Shown here in pieces: positions 1 to 8,739 of a DNA stretch of 64,000 nucleotides. Within the stretch, counting starts at the first letter, position 1; each line of letters begins with the position of its first letter. Location: assembly GCF_018437505.1 (NCBI RefSeq), contig NZ_CP072467.1:930001-994000 (forward strand), read 5' to 3'. The position numbers and the translations under genes are program-made. This stretch comes from Spiractinospora alimapuensis (GTDB lineage: Bacteria; Actinomycetota; Actinomycetes; Streptosporangiales; Streptosporangiaceae). Under the pieces are notes generated by a model. It was not told the DNA's origin. It made no database searches and worked only from the letters and a program-made list of their open reading frames with translations.

Positions 1-103
1 CCGTCCCGCCACTGGCGCAACCGGCCAGGCCCAGGACGGTGACCATCGCGACGACGCCGACGGGCAGCGCCACGCGGCGGGGGAATCGGTGGGTGGGGCG
101 CAT
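1..103 (-). CDS. Lipoprotein, N-terminal fragment; probable substrate-binding protein of the TctA-type transporter
   Basis: Only the first 34 codons lie in the window; the gene runs off the left edge. The reading starts at an ATG ending at 103 with AGGAAAGGAAG just upstream. The peptide has an Arg-rich start, a hydrophobic core (VALPVGVVAMVTVLGLAG) and a lipobox LAGC followed by Ala-Ser-Gly-Gly, so it is a membrane-anchored extracytoplasmic lipoprotein. It is the fifth gene of a leftward set that includes a TctA permease, so a TctC-type solute-binding protein is the natural guess, but nothing of the binding domain is visible. Confidence 0.7.
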   Translation of the reverse strand, partial: MRPTHRFPRRVALPVGVVAMVTVLGLAGCASGGT

Positions 104-133
104 GATTGTCTTCCTTTCCTCGCTCACCGCACG

Positions 134-904
134 TCACGGCCTGACCGCCTCGCGCACGACCCGGACGTTGTCACTGGCCTGGTCGACGATGGAGTTGACG
201 TCGCTGCCGACCGAGCACATGGTGATGCCGTCGTGGATGAGTTCGATGGCCATGCGTGGGTCGAAGACGTGGATGGCCGCGACGAGACCCCGCTCGCGCG
301 CGGCGGCGATGACCCTGCGGTAGGCCCGGCGCAGCTCGTCGTGGGTGACGTCCGCGGGCAGGCCCAGGTCGACGGAGAGGTCGAACGGCCCGATGAGGAA
401 CCCGCCGAGGCCCTCGACCGCGGCCAGGGCGTCGACGTTGTCGACGGCGCGGGCCGTCTCGATCTGGACCAGCAACAGCGTCTCGCGGTCGGCCGCGCGC
501 ATGTACTCGGCGGCGGGGCCGGGAGCGTAGTCGCTGTGGGCGCGACGGAGGGCGACGCCGCGTCGCCCGCGGGGAGGGTAGAGGCCGTGGGCCACGACCT
601 CCTCGACCTGCTCCACCTCCTCCACCTGGGGGACGACGAGTCCGGCGGCGCCGGCGTCGAGCGGTTTGAGGATGGTCTCGCGGCGGATCTCCGGGACCCG
701 CACCAGGGGCGCCACGCCCCGGCCGCGCGCCACCGCGATGAGTCCGGCCATCTGGGAGTAGTCGTAGGTCCCGTGTTCCATGTCGATGATGAAGAAGTCG
801 AAGCCGGCCGTGGCCACCATGACCGCGGTGTTGGGGTTGGCGACTTCGGAGATCATGGTCCCGAGGACCGTCTCTCCCTCGTCGACCCGTTGACGGAACG
901 ACAT
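134..904 (-). CDS. HpcH/HpaI family aldolase
   Basis: A 256-residue protein of the HpcH/HpaI (citrate lyase/2-keto-3-deoxy-acid aldolase) family, a metal-dependent TIM barrel that splits 4-hydroxy-2-oxo acids into pyruvate (or an analogue) and an aldehyde. The diagnostic blocks are present: FFIIDMEHGTYDY near residue 40, LVVPQVEEVEQ near 90, YPPRGRRGVA near 110, and the metal-binding QIETARAVDN with its Glu near 150 followed by IGPFDLSVDLGL. Length is usual for the family. The start has GAGGAGG upstream. It lies 51 bp behind the hydroxyacid dehydrogenase in one operon, so it probably acts on the keto acid those enzymes make. The exact substrate cannot be read from sequence. Confidence 0.88.
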   Translation of the reverse strand: MSFRQRVDEGETVLGTMISEVANPNTAVMVATAGFDFFIIDMEHGTYDYSQMAGLIAVARGRGVAPLVRVPEIRRETILKPLDAGAAGLVVPQVEEVEQVEEVVAHGLYPPRGRRGVALRRAHSDYAPGPAAEYMRAADRETLLLVQIETARAVDNVDALAAVEGLGGFLIGPFDLSVDLGLPADVTHDELRRAYRRVIAAARERGLVAAIHVFDPRMAIELIHDGITMCSVGSDVNSIVDQASDNVRVVREAVRP

Positions 905-955
905 ACGTTTCCTCCTCGTGTCAGCGCGTGGTGCTGGACGCTCGGGGTGGCTGGG

Positions 956-1927
956 TCAGTCCGGACGGACGGGGGCGGCGGTGGGGTCGAGCGGGCGGTC
1001 GTCGAGCACGGCGGTGATCCCGTGGGCCGCGTGCAGGGACATCCGGCGCAGCGCCGCGGCCGTGTGCGCCGCGGTGTGTGGGGTGAGCACGACGGTGTCG
1101 AGGTCGAGCAGGAGCGAATCGTCCGGGGGTGGCTCCACGGCGTAGACGTCGAGGCCGGCACCACCGATCCGGCCGGCGCGGAGCCGTTCGACGAGCGCGG
1201 GTTCCTCCAGCACCCCGCCGCGCGCGGCGTTGACGACGACGGCCCCGTTGGCGAGCAGGTCGAGTTCCGTGGGCCCGATGAGCCCTCGGGTGTGCTCGGT
1301 CAGGGGAACGTGCAGGGTGAGTGCGTGTGCGCCGCGCAACGCGTCGGTGAGCGTCGCCGCGCGGGTGACGCCGGGCGGGGTCGTGGTGGCGGCTTCGGGC
1401 ATGTCGTGGCCGCGCACGTTCATCCCCATGGCCTGGGCGATGGTGGCGACCCGCCGGCCGACCCGCCCCAAGCCGATCACCGCGAGCGTGCTGTCGGCGA
1501 GCTCCAGCCCCGCCAGTCCGTCCCGCTCGAGGAACCGTCCGGAGCGGACGGCGTGGCTGGCCTGGGGGAACCGCCGTGCCGCCGCGACGAGCAGACCGAT
1601 GGTGTGCTCGGCGACGGACGCGCTGTTGGCCTCGGGGGTGACGAGGACGAGCACCCCCCGCTCGGCGGCCGTCCGCACGTCGATGGCGTCGGTGCCCACC
1701 CCGTGTCGGGCGATGACCCGCAGGTGGGGGGCCGCGTCGATCCGGGTGGCGTCGAACGTCCCGGTACGCACCAGGACGCCGGTCACGTTCGCGCACACGG
1801 CGTCGAACGGGGTCGCGTCCGGCCCGTAGCCGAGGGCGACCGGGCCGTGGCGGCGAAGGTGGTCCACGGCGTCGGGGTGGACGGGGTCGTCCACGTAGAC
1901 GAGGCCGGGGACTCCTCCGGCGGTCAC
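956..1927 (-). CDS. D-isomer-specific 2-hydroxyacid dehydrogenase
   Basis: A NAD(P)-dependent 2-hydroxyacid dehydrogenase of about 323 residues that interconverts a 2-hydroxy acid and its 2-oxo acid in the cytosol. The start is the GTG ending at 1927, sharing GTGA with the stop of the upstream gene; an ORF extends 16 codons further but would overlap that gene more. The nucleotide-binding loop VIGLGRVGRRVA is in the middle, and the catalytic triad is visible as Arg in NAARGGVL, Glu in YAVEPPP and His in LTPHTAAHT. The family includes phosphoglycerate, glyoxylate/hydroxypyruvate and (S)-sulfolactate dehydrogenases. Lacking an ACT domain, it is not a typical SerA. Beside an Ldh_2-type dehydrogenase it could handle the other stereoisomer of the same substrate. 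Confidence 0.88.
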   Translation of the reverse strand: MTAGGVPGLVYVDDPVHPDAVDHLRRHGPVALGYGPDATPFDAVCANVTGVLVRTGTFDATRIDAAPHLRVIARHGVGTDAIDVRTAAERGVLVLVTPEANSASVAEHTIGLLVAAARRFPQASHAVRSGRFLERDGLAGLELADSTLAVIGLGRVGRRVATIAQAMGMNVRGHDMPEAATTTPPGVTRAATLTDALRGAHALTLHVPLTEHTRGLIGPTELDLLANGAVVVNAARGGVLEEPALVERLRAGRIGGAGLDVYAVEPPPDDSLLLDLDTVVLTPHTAAHTAAALRRMSLHAAHGITAVLDDRPLDPTAAPVRPD

Positions 1928-3009
1928 CGCTCCACCCCGTCGGAGACCATCTCGGCCGGCGGCGGCAGCGGGCACGCGACGTCGGCGGCGAGCCGTTCCA
2001 GGGCCGCGAAGATGTCGTCCGGATAGTCGATGCCGTGCTCGTCGCGCCGGCGCGCGACCTCCGCCTCGCGCTCCCCCGGCAGCAGGACACGCTCGGCTCC
2101 GTCGGCGAGCGGGGTGGCCCGCATTGTCGCGGCCAGCGCCTCGATCCGGTCGGCGAACCCGGTCGGGTCGCCGAACGCGGAGACGTCCAGGGCGATACAG
2201 GTGTGGCTGGCGTCCACCGGTCCGTCCTGGTCGAGGCGTTTGACGTCGATCCCGGGCGCCCCTCCACCGAGGACGCTGGTGAGCAGATCGACGACGAGCG
2301 CCAGACCGTACCCCTTGTGGTCGGCGACCGGCCGCAACAGACCGCCCCCGGCGAGGACCTCATGGGGGTCGGTGGTCGGTCGGCCGCGCCGGTCCGCGCC
2401 CCAGGAGTCGGGGATGGACTCCCCTCGGCGCGCGGCGAGCATGACGCGTCCCGCGGCGACGGCGCTCATCGCGATGTCCAGGACGATCGGGAACTCGGAG
2501 AAGGGGACGGCGACGGCGATCGGGTTGTTTCCGACCCGGCGTTCTCGACCGCCGGTCGGAGCCATCAGTGGCGCCGCGTTGGTCATGGCGATGCCGACGG
2601 CGCCCTGTGTGGCGGCCATCGCGGCGTAGGCGCCCGCGGCTCCGAAGTGCCCGCTGCGGCGCACGGTGGTCACACCGACGCCGTCGGAACGTGAGCGTTC
2701 CAGGGCGTGGTTCATGGCGTAGTCGGCGGCGGCGTGGCCGAAACCGTGGTTGGCGTCCACCGTCGTCACGGCGCCGTGTCGGGCCTCGACGTGGGGGCGG
2801 GCCGTCGGGTCGAGGGTCCCGCGACGTACCCTCTCGACGTAGGCGGGGAGTCGGACCAGGCCGTGGGTCTCGGTGCCGCGCCGGTCGGCCCAGAGCATGT
2901 GGCGTGCGACCGGGTCGGCCGTCGTCGGCGGGGCACCGTGGGAGCGCAGGATCGTGGTGACGAAGGAGTGCATCGCGGCGACGGAGCGGGGGGCGACTCG
3001 TTGGGACAC
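1924..3009 (-). CDS. Ldh_2-family malate/L-lactate/sulfolactate-type dehydrogenase
   Basis: A 361-residue NAD(P)-dependent oxidoreductase of the Ldh_2 family (malate/L-sulfolactate/ureidoglycolate dehydrogenases), unrelated to classical LDH. Recognisable blocks are the N-terminal helical domain with DRRGTETHGLVRLPAYVERV near residue 45, the substrate/NAD block VRRSGHFGAAG near 115 with its conserved His, the VGNNPIAVAVP strand near 160, and the KGYGLALVVDLLTSVL helix near 235. GTG start with GGAGGT upstream. Sits 26 bp after tctA and overlaps the next gene by 4 bases, so it is translationally coupled in the operon. The family oxidises (R)-sulfolactate, (S)-malate or similar acids; which one applies here is open. 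Confidence 0.88.
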   Translation of the reverse strand: MSQRVAPRSVAAMHSFVTTILRSHGAPPTTADPVARHMLWADRRGTETHGLVRLPAYVERVRRGTLDPTARPHVEARHGAVTTVDANHGFGHAAADYAMNHALERSRSDGVGVTTVRRSGHFGAAGAYAAMAATQGAVGIAMTNAAPLMAPTGGRERRVGNNPIAVAVPFSEFPIVLDIAMSAVAAGRVMLAARRGESIPDSWGADRRGRPTTDPHEVLAGGGLLRPVADHKGYGLALVVDLLTSVLGGGAPGIDVKRLDQDGPVDASHTCIALDVSAFGDPTGFADRIEALAATMRATPLADGAERVLLPGEREAEVARRRDEHGIDYPDDIFAALERLAADVACPLPPPAEMVSDGVER

Positions 3010-3035
3010 GGTCGGACCTCCAGGGGTGGCGGTGG

Positions 3036-4742
3036 TCAGCTCGGGTCGTCGGGGCGGGGGCGTTCGGGGCCTGGCTCGTCTCGTTGGGCCGGATGCGCTG
3101 GGGCGTCGGATGGGTCGGATGGTCGGGGCGCGTCGGTCACGGTGCGGTCCGTCGCCGACGCAGCGGCCTCGGAGCTTGTGCCGGAGGTGGTGGTGTCGGT
3201 GCCCGTGGCGTCGTCCTCGTCGGCTCTCGTGTCGGTCGCGGTGGAGTCGGTGGTGGTCTCATGCGCCTTCGCGCGGGCGCGGCGCTTGGACCACACGTTC
3301 TGGGCGATCATGAGCAGGAGGAAGGCGATGAGGACGAGCCCGATCGGACGCGCCAGCATGGTGGCGAAGTCACCCTCGTAGGTGAGGATCGCGCGCCGTA
3401 GCGACTGGTCGGCGATGGGGCCGATGAGGACACCGAGGACGAGTGGTGCGAGGGGAAACCCGCGACTGCGTAGCAGGTACCCGACCAGCCCGGCGATGAG
3501 CACGACCTGGATGTCGAACACGGTGAAGCCGACGCCCCACGCGCCGATGAATCCCAACGCGACCGCGATGGGCAGGATGATGCCCCGTGGAATCGACAGC
3601 AGGCGGATGAAGTAGGTGGAGGCGAGGTAGGCCAGGACCCGCATGATGATCGCGGAGACGAGGAAGAGCGCGATCGTGGTCGAGATGAACCCGGGTTCCT
3701 CGACGATGAGGTTCGGTCCCGGACGCACGCCGTACATGAACAGCGCCGCGAGGAGGATCGCGGTCGGCCCGCTGCCCGGGATCCCGAGGGTGAGCGTGGG
3801 GATCAGCGCCCCGCCGGACGTCGACTGGTTGGCCGTCTCCGCGGCGATGAGCCCCTGGTGGGACCCACGTCCGAACTCCCGCGGCGTCTTGGACCGCCTT
3901 CGGGCGACGTCGTAGGCGATCCACGGTGAGGCCGACTCCCCGGCGCCGGGAACGATGCCCATGAACACGCCGATCAGGCCGGAGCGGACGATGTTGACCA
4001 CACTGGCGGGCTTGCGCAGGATGTCCCACCGGGTGATGGCGCGGCCCGGCCGGCCGGAGAGCGTGTAGGGCTGGCGGGACCGGAGTACGACGAGAATCTC
4101 GGCGACACCGAAGAGGCCGATGAGCACCGGCACGAAGTCGATTCCCCGCATGAGTTCGGGCGTGTAACCAAAACGCGGAGTTCCGAAAATGGGATCGGTT
4201 CCCACAGTGCTGATGGCGATTCCGATGAAGGCCGCGATCCAGCCGCGCAATGGACTGTTCCCGGCGAGACTCCCGGCGAGGAGAATGCCGATGATCGCGA
4301 CCAGGAACAGTTCCCAGTCGCCCAGACTGAGGGCGATGACGGCGACGAACGGCAGCAGGAAGAATCCGACTATCACCCCGATCCACTCGCCGAAGAAACT
4401 CGCCCAGGTGACGGTTCCCACGGCCTCGCGCGCCTTTCCCTTCTTCGCCAGCGGGAATCCGTCGAGTGTGGTCGCCGCCGCGGCGGGTGTGCCGGGGATG
4501 TTCAGCATGATGGCGGTGATACTGCCGGAGTAGATGGCCCCGCAGTAGACGCCGACCAGGAGCCCGAGCCCAGCTTCCAGCGGCAGGTTCAGCATGAACC
4601 CCAGCAGCAGCGACATGGCCATTACCGCGGTCAGGCCCGGCATCAGCCCGACCGCGATCCCGATGACCCCGCCCAGCACGAGCGCGATCATCACGACCAG
4701 GCTGGTCACGATGCCCAGATCGCGCTCGGAAAGAGTGCCCAT
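3036..4742 (-). CDS. tctA: TctA-type large permease of a tripartite tricarboxylate transporter
   Basis: A polytopic membrane protein of 568 residues. The TctA family signature NIPGTPAAAATTLDGFP is near residue 80, and about ten further hydrophobic segments run to residue 480, including repeats of GVGESAS-like and GIPGSGPTAIL motifs. TctA works with a small TctB and a periplasmic TctC protein to import di- and tricarboxylates or related acids with the proton or sodium gradient. No tctB is next to it; the lipoprotein cut off at position 1 may be TctC. The last roughly 80 residues are an unusual Thr/Asp/Ser/Pro-rich, charged cytoplasmic tail not typical of the family (usually about 500 residues). 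First gene of the operon, promoter about 130 bp upstream. Confidence 0.92.
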   Translation of the reverse strand: MGTLSERDLGIVTSLVVMIALVLGGVIGIAVGLMPGLTAVMAMSLLLGFMLNLPLEAGLGLLVGVYCGAIYSGSITAIMLNIPGTPAAAATTLDGFPLAKKGKAREAVGTVTWASFFGEWIGVIVGFFLLPFVAVIALSLGDWELFLVAIIGILLAGSLAGNSPLRGWIAAFIGIAISTVGTDPIFGTPRFGYTPELMRGIDFVPVLIGLFGVAEILVVLRSRQPYTLSGRPGRAITRWDILRKPASVVNIVRSGLIGVFMGIVPGAGESASPWIAYDVARRRSKTPREFGRGSHQGLIAAETANQSTSGGALIPTLTLGIPGSGPTAILLAALFMYGVRPGPNLIVEEPGFISTTIALFLVSAIIMRVLAYLASTYFIRLLSIPRGIILPIAVALGFIGAWGVGFTVFDIQVVLIAGLVGYLLRSRGFPLAPLVLGVLIGPIADQSLRRAILTYEGDFATMLARPIGLVLIAFLLLMIAQNVWSKRRARAKAHETTTDSTATDTRADEDDATGTDTTTSGTSSEAAASATDRTVTDAPRPSDPSDAPAHPAQRDEPGPERPRPDDPS

Positions 4743-4870
4743 TCCTGTACGACTAGTCCCCAGTCCATATCGTCACCCCTTGGTCGGGATTCGGTGGGAC
4801 AGGAAGTCGATGCGCCGGGCGACACATCGACCGTCACGTCTTATTCGCACGATGAGCTCATTCACTAGAT

Positions 4871-4898
4871 ACGGTACATAACGCATTTTAGGTGTCAA
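4871..4898 (-). promoter_or_regulatory. Promoter of the tctA operon with candidate GntR operator over the -10
   Basis: On the minus strand a perfect TTGACA (4898-4893) is followed after 16 bases by TACCGT (4876-4871), a fair -10. The 9-mer ATGTACCGT (4879-4871) covers the -10 and recurs exactly upstream of the gntR gene. A repressor binding here would block RNA polymerase. The local sequence is far more AT-rich than its surroundings. Promoter reading is by eye; the operator role is inference. Confidence 0.5.
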
Positions 4899-5250
4899 TA
4901 GCTGCGATTAGCCGAAACCAGTGTGAATCAAATCGAAAAACCCGCGCGATTGGAATTAGCGCATATCGGCTGGACTGGTGTCGATGTGGCACCAGCCGGC
5001 GGATGGATTGGATTCTTGCGGGGTCGGAAAAGCGACGACGCGAATTGGGCGGATACACGGAATCGACGCGGAGGGTGGGTCGGTCTCAGTGGATTCCGGA
5101 CTCGGGGTTGGTGGGTGACGGCTCAGGGAGTCGGCGGCACGGCCGGATGTCTGGTCGACGTGGTCGGGGAGGAACGCGCCGTGGTCCCGGACGCGACACG
5201 GCCCGTCGAGAGGGGGCCGCGCTGAGGGCCGACCGGGGAGGCACGGTCGC

Positions 5251-5280
5251 CGGCGGGGGCGCTCGGCGACGCCCCCGCCG
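5251..5280 (-). terminator. Hairpin downstream of the ThDP-enzyme gene
   Basis: A perfect 11-bp GC stem (CGGCGGGGGCG against CGCCCCCGCCG) with an 8-base loop lies about 50 bp beyond the stop at 5329. There is no T-run, as is common for hairpin terminators in GC-rich actinomycetes. The rest of the 586-bp gap between tctA and the ThDP gene holds the tctA promoter and no convincing gene. Confidence 0.5.
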
Positions 5281-5328
5281 TGGTGGAGGGTCCCGGCGGC
5301 ACCGAGCGCGCCGCGAGGAGAACACGAC

Positions 5329-6990
5329 CTAGTGGAGGTCGGTGGAGAGCCGGGCGCCGGGGGCGATGAGGTCGGGGTCGGTCACGATGTCCAGGACGGT
5401 CACGCCCGAGGGCGTGGTGCTGAGGCTGTCGAGCGCGGCGTCCAGCGCGGCCTCGTCACGCACGGTGAAGGCGCGCGCCCCGAGGCCGCGGGCGATGGCG
5501 GCGACGTCCACCTCTCCGATGTCGACCGCCGCGAGTTCTCCGTAGGTCATCGCCTGGTGCATGGCGATCGTGCCGTAGAGGCCGTTGCGGAACACCGCGA
5601 CGGTGAGGTCGACGCCGAGGCGGACCGCGGTCTCGACCTCCATTCCGGTCATCAGGAAGCCGCCGTCGCCGGCCGCGGCGAGGACGTGGCGGTCCGGCTC
5701 GGCGAGCGCGGCCGCGACGCCGGCGGGGACCGCGTAGCCCATGGCGCCGTTGACCGGCCCCAACTGGGTGCGTGGGTGGCTGAACCCCCAGTGGCGCTGC
5801 AGGAACGCCGCGAAGTTCCCGGCGTCGTTCGTGACGATCGTGTCGGCCGGGAGCCTTCGGCGCAGCGCCGCCACGGCACGGGCCGGGTGCACTCCCGTGC
5901 GTTGTTCGGCGTCGGGGATCCGCACCGACTTGGTGTAGGTGGCGCGGGCCGAGGTCCAGTCGCGGGAGGCGGACGCCGCGGCCCCCACGCGCCGCGCTAG
6001 GGCGGCCAGTGTGCTGGGGACGTCGGCGGTCAACCGCTGCACCGGGCGTCCCGGACTGCCGAGCGGCCCCGGTTCCACGTCGACCTGGACGACGTCGGTC
6101 TCGGCGCCCGGAAGGCTGTACCCCTGACTGGTGATCTCGTCGAGCCGGTTGCCCACGAGGACGACGAGGTCGGCCTCGCGCAGCGCGCGGGTGGTCGGGC
6201 CTCCTCCCAGTCCCAGGTGGCCCAGGTAGTGCGGGTGATCGTTGGGGAAGGTGTCCTGACGCCGGAACGCGGTGTAGACACCCAGACCGTACCCCTCGGC
6301 GACCTCGATCAGGGGGTCGTGGCACCCGCGTGCTCCGCTGCCCACGACGAGCACCGGGCTCCGTGCCGCCCGCAGGCGCTTGGCGAGCTCGTCGACGTCG
6401 GACTCGGCCGCGACGGGACGCCCGGCCCGACCGGCCTGGCCGTAGATCGGGAGAGGGGCCGCCACCTGGGTGAAGAGGACGTCGGCGGGAAGCGCGACGG
6501 CGACCGGCCCGGGGCGTCCCGACACGGCGATCTCGTAGGCCCGACCGACGAGTTCCGCGACCCGGTCCCCCCGGTGCACGGTGGTGACCCACTTCGTGAT
6601 GGGTCCGAGGAACGCCTCCAGATTCACCTCCTGGAACGCGCCCTTGCCCAGATGGTCGGTCTCCACCTGCCCGAGAAGCGCGATCAGGGGTGTCGAGCCC
6701 TCGTAGGCGGTCTGCAGTCCGATGGAGAGATTGCCGGCGCCGACCCCCCGAGTGGCCATGGCGACGGCCGGATGGCCGGTCAACGCGGCGTCGGCCTCCG
6801 CCATGAACGCCGCTCCCGACTCGTGCCGCGCGGAGACCAGTGTGAGCGCCGGGTCCCGTTCGACCGCCGCGAGAACGGGGAGGAAGCTCTCTCCGGGAAC
6901 CGTGTAGAAGCGGCGTACCCCCGCCTGGGCGAGTGCCTCCACGGCGGCCGCGCCGGCCTCGCGTGTTCCCTCGGGGCCGTGGTCGGTCAC
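5329..6990 (-). CDS. Thiamine-diphosphate-dependent enzyme of the acetolactate synthase-like family
   Basis: A three-domain ThDP enzyme of 553 residues. The cofactor-activating Glu is in SARHESGAAFMAEA near residue 50, the PYR domain glycine turn is in TRGVGAGNLSIGLQ, and the C-terminal ThDP/Mg motif runs from GDGGF to the Asn of FRNG near 470-500. The active-site Glu argues against glyoxylate carboligase, which has Val there. Possible activities include decarboxylation or carboligation of a 2-oxo acid (benzoylformate decarboxylase, acetolactate synthase, sulfoacetaldehyde acetyltransferase relatives). Start is the GTG ending at 6990, overlapping the previous stop as GTGA; the ORF upstream of it is a shadow. 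Third gene of the gntR operon, so it likely works with the dehydrogenase in front of it. Confidence 0.85.
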   Translation of the reverse strand: MTDHGPEGTREAGAAAVEALAQAGVRRFYTVPGESFLPVLAAVERDPALTLVSARHESGAAFMAEADAALTGHPAVAMATRGVGAGNLSIGLQTAYEGSTPLIALLGQVETDHLGKGAFQEVNLEAFLGPITKWVTTVHRGDRVAELVGRAYEIAVSGRPGPVAVALPADVLFTQVAAPLPIYGQAGRAGRPVAAESDVDELAKRLRAARSPVLVVGSGARGCHDPLIEVAEGYGLGVYTAFRRQDTFPNDHPHYLGHLGLGGGPTTRALREADLVVLVGNRLDEITSQGYSLPGAETDVVQVDVEPGPLGSPGRPVQRLTADVPSTLAALARRVGAAASASRDWTSARATYTKSVRIPDAEQRTGVHPARAVAALRRRLPADTIVTNDAGNFAAFLQRHWGFSHPRTQLGPVNGAMGYAVPAGVAAALAEPDRHVLAAAGDGGFLMTGMEVETAVRLGVDLTVAVFRNGLYGTIAMHQAMTYGELAAVDIGEVDVAAIARGLGARAFTVRDEAALDAALDSLSTTPSGVTVLDIVTDPDLIAPGARLSTDLH

Positions 6991-7907
6991 TGGTGGCCTC
7001 CGTTCGAGCCTCCGGCGAGGCCGTCGACGACCCGCGCCAGGGCGGAATGGTCCTCGTCGCCCCGCCCGGACGCGACGAGGGACCCCAGGAACTGGTGAAC
7101 GAGGGACGTGGTGGCGAGGGGCACTCCGGCGGCGGCGCCCGCCTCCAACGCGATGCCGAGGTCCTTGTGGTGGAGCCGGGCCCGGAAACCCGGCTCGTAG
7201 ACGCCGTCCACCATGCGCTGACCGTGCACCTGGAGGATCTTGCTCCCGGCGAGGCCTCCCGGGAGCGCCTCTCGCACCTGCCCGGCGTCGACCCCGCTGT
7301 GTCGCATCAGGGTCAGGGCCTCGGCCACCGCCTGGATCGTGCCCGCGACCACGATCTGGTTCGCGGCCTTGGCGAGTTGGCCGGCGCCGGTACCGCCGAG
7401 GTGGGTCACGGTGGTACCGAGCGCGGTGAGGATCGGCCACGCGCGCCGCACGTCCTCCTCGGCCCCGCCGACCATGACGGTGAGAGTTGCCTCCACCGCG
7501 CCGGTCTGGCCTCCGCTGACGGGCGCGTCCAGCAGGTGGATGTCCTTCGCCTCCAGCCGCGCCGCGAGTTCCTTGGTCTCCTCGGCGGAGATGGTGCTCA
7601 TGTCGATGACGAGACTGCCCGGACGGGCGGTGGAGGCGACCCCGTCGTCGCCCAGCACCACCGCGCGCACGTCCGGAGCGTCGGGGAGCATGAGGATGGT
7701 GACGTCCGCGTTCTCGGCCGCTTCGGCGGGACTGGCGGCCGTGGAGGCGCCGGCCGCGCGCAGACGGTCCATCGCGGGCTGGCTGCGGTTGTGGACCGTG
7801 ACGGCGAACCCCGCGGTGAGGAGGTTGCGGGCCATGGGTTCGCCCATGATCCCCAACCCCACGAACGCCACGCTCGTCTCTCCTGGCCGGTGCTGCTCTA
7901 CGCTCAC
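6987..7907 (-). CDS. 3-hydroxyisobutyrate dehydrogenase-family NAD(P)-dependent reductase
   Basis: A 306-residue beta-hydroxyacid dehydrogenase (HIBADH/GarR/TSAR family). Rossmann motif FVGLGIMGEPMARNLL lies at residues 15-30, the substrate-binding DAPVSGGQTGAVEATLTVMVGG block near 135, and the catalytic Lys in GAGQLAKAANQIVVAG near 185. These enzymes reduce or oxidise 3-hydroxy acids such as tartronate semialdehyde, 3-hydroxyisobutyrate or 3-sulfolactaldehyde. About 60 bp separate it from gntR with no promoter evident, and it overlaps the ThDP gene by 4 bases, so the three form one operon. The start is ATG; a signal for another start is not seen. Confidence 0.88.
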   Translation of the reverse strand: MSVEQHRPGETSVAFVGLGIMGEPMARNLLTAGFAVTVHNRSQPAMDRLRAAGASTAASPAEAAENADVTILMLPDAPDVRAVVLGDDGVASTARPGSLVIDMSTISAEETKELAARLEAKDIHLLDAPVSGGQTGAVEATLTVMVGGAEEDVRRAWPILTALGTTVTHLGGTGAGQLAKAANQIVVAGTIQAVAEALTLMRHSGVDAGQVREALPGGLAGSKILQVHGQRMVDGVYEPGFRARLHHKDLGIALEAGAAAGVPLATTSLVHQFLGSLVASGRGDEDHSALARVVDGLAGGSNGGHQ

Positions 7908-7968
7908 GACGTCCCTCCTGGTGGATGCTGTGTCCGGCGTGGGTCTGGGTCGGTTGGGCGCCGTCGCC

Positions 7969-8679
7969 TCAGGTCGTGTTCGTGGGGCCTCGGTCCTCGG
8001 CGGCGAGGCTGTCCATCAACTGTGTGACGAAACCATTCATGTGTGCCCGCGCCTCGGCCTCCGCCGCCGCGGCGTCCCTCGCGGCGACCGCGTCGAGAAT
8101 ACGTTGGTGTTCGGCGTGTTCCTGTTCCCAGGTGGTGCGCTGGGTCCAGCCCGAAAGGGAGATGAGGGCGACCAGATCCTGAAGGCCGTCCAGATAGCGA
8201 CACATCACGGGGTTTCCGCAGGCCCCGTAGAGGCGTCGGTGGAAGGAGCGGTTCAGGAGCTGCATGTCGATCCACGCTCCGCGCCGTCCGTGCTCTCCGG
8301 CCCGGTCCAGCACCGTCTGGGCCTCGGAGACGTCCGCGTCGTCGACACGGTGCGCGGCGAGGCCGATCGCGTACGGTTCGAGACGGTCGCGGGTCTCGAA
8401 CACGTCCCGCGCGAGCTCGGGCGACACCCTCTGTACGGTCATCCCGCGATAGTGGTGTTGGTCGACGAGGCCGGAGCCGACCAGACCGATCAGGGCCTCG
8501 CGTACGGGGGTCTTGGAGACACCGAACTGTTGGGACAGCTCCCGTTCCACCAACGGTTGGCCGGGCGCGAGCTTCCCGGACAGTATGGCCTTGCGGATCG
8601 AGTCGGCGACGACCTGGGACCGTGATCCTTGGAAGGTCAGCGTCGGCAGTCCTTCGTTCGCGTCGCTCATCGCACCCAT
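7969..8679 (-). CDS. GntR-family regulator with FCD ligand domain
   Basis: A transcription factor of about 236 residues. The N-terminal winged helix has the GntR pattern (IRKAILSGKLAPGQPLVE, then LSQQFGVSKTPVREALIGL, near residues 20-65). The C-terminal all-helical FCD domain carries the usual metal ligands, visible as Asp near DRLEPYAIGL, His in FHRRLYG and His in EHQRILDAV. FCD regulators usually sense small organic acids and derepress catabolic genes. I place the start at the ATG ending at 8679 (or 8670, three codons on): a reading from 8748 would use an unlikely Cys/Pro-rich leader and cover the promoter. It likely controls its own operon and the tctA operon through the shared 9-mer. Confidence 0.88.
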   Translation of the reverse strand: MGAMSDANEGLPTLTFQGSRSQVVADSIRKAILSGKLAPGQPLVERELSQQFGVSKTPVREALIGLVGSGLVDQHHYRGMTVQRVSPELARDVFETRDRLEPYAIGLAAHRVDDADVSEAQTVLDRAGEHGRRGAWIDMQLLNRSFHRRLYGACGNPVMCRYLDGLQDLVALISLSGWTQRTTWEQEHAEHQRILDAVAARDAAAAEAEARAHMNGFVTQLMDSLAAEDRGPTNTT

Positions 8680-8739
8680 CCACCGGTTCGGCGTCGGGCC
8701 GCCCGGTCCGACGGGAACACCTACGTCCTCAGGGCATGC

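Noticed and set aside
1-4742. Assignment of the operon as a complete sulfolactate pathway
   Set aside because: The dehydrogenases and transporter fit, but no suyAB, comDE or xsc is visible, and the Ldh_2 and 2-hydroxyacid dehydrogenase families have many other substrates. It is kept as one option only.
4892-5332. A 146-codon plus-strand frame between tctA and the ThDP gene
   Set aside because: It crosses a promoter and a terminator of the other strand and has Gly/Arg-rich noise in its second half.
5329-6990. Glyoxylate carboligase (Gcl), suggested by its neighbour resembling tartronate semialdehyde reductase
   Set aside because: The catalytic Glu is present in ARHESGAAF, whereas Gcl has Val there; Hyi is also not nearby.
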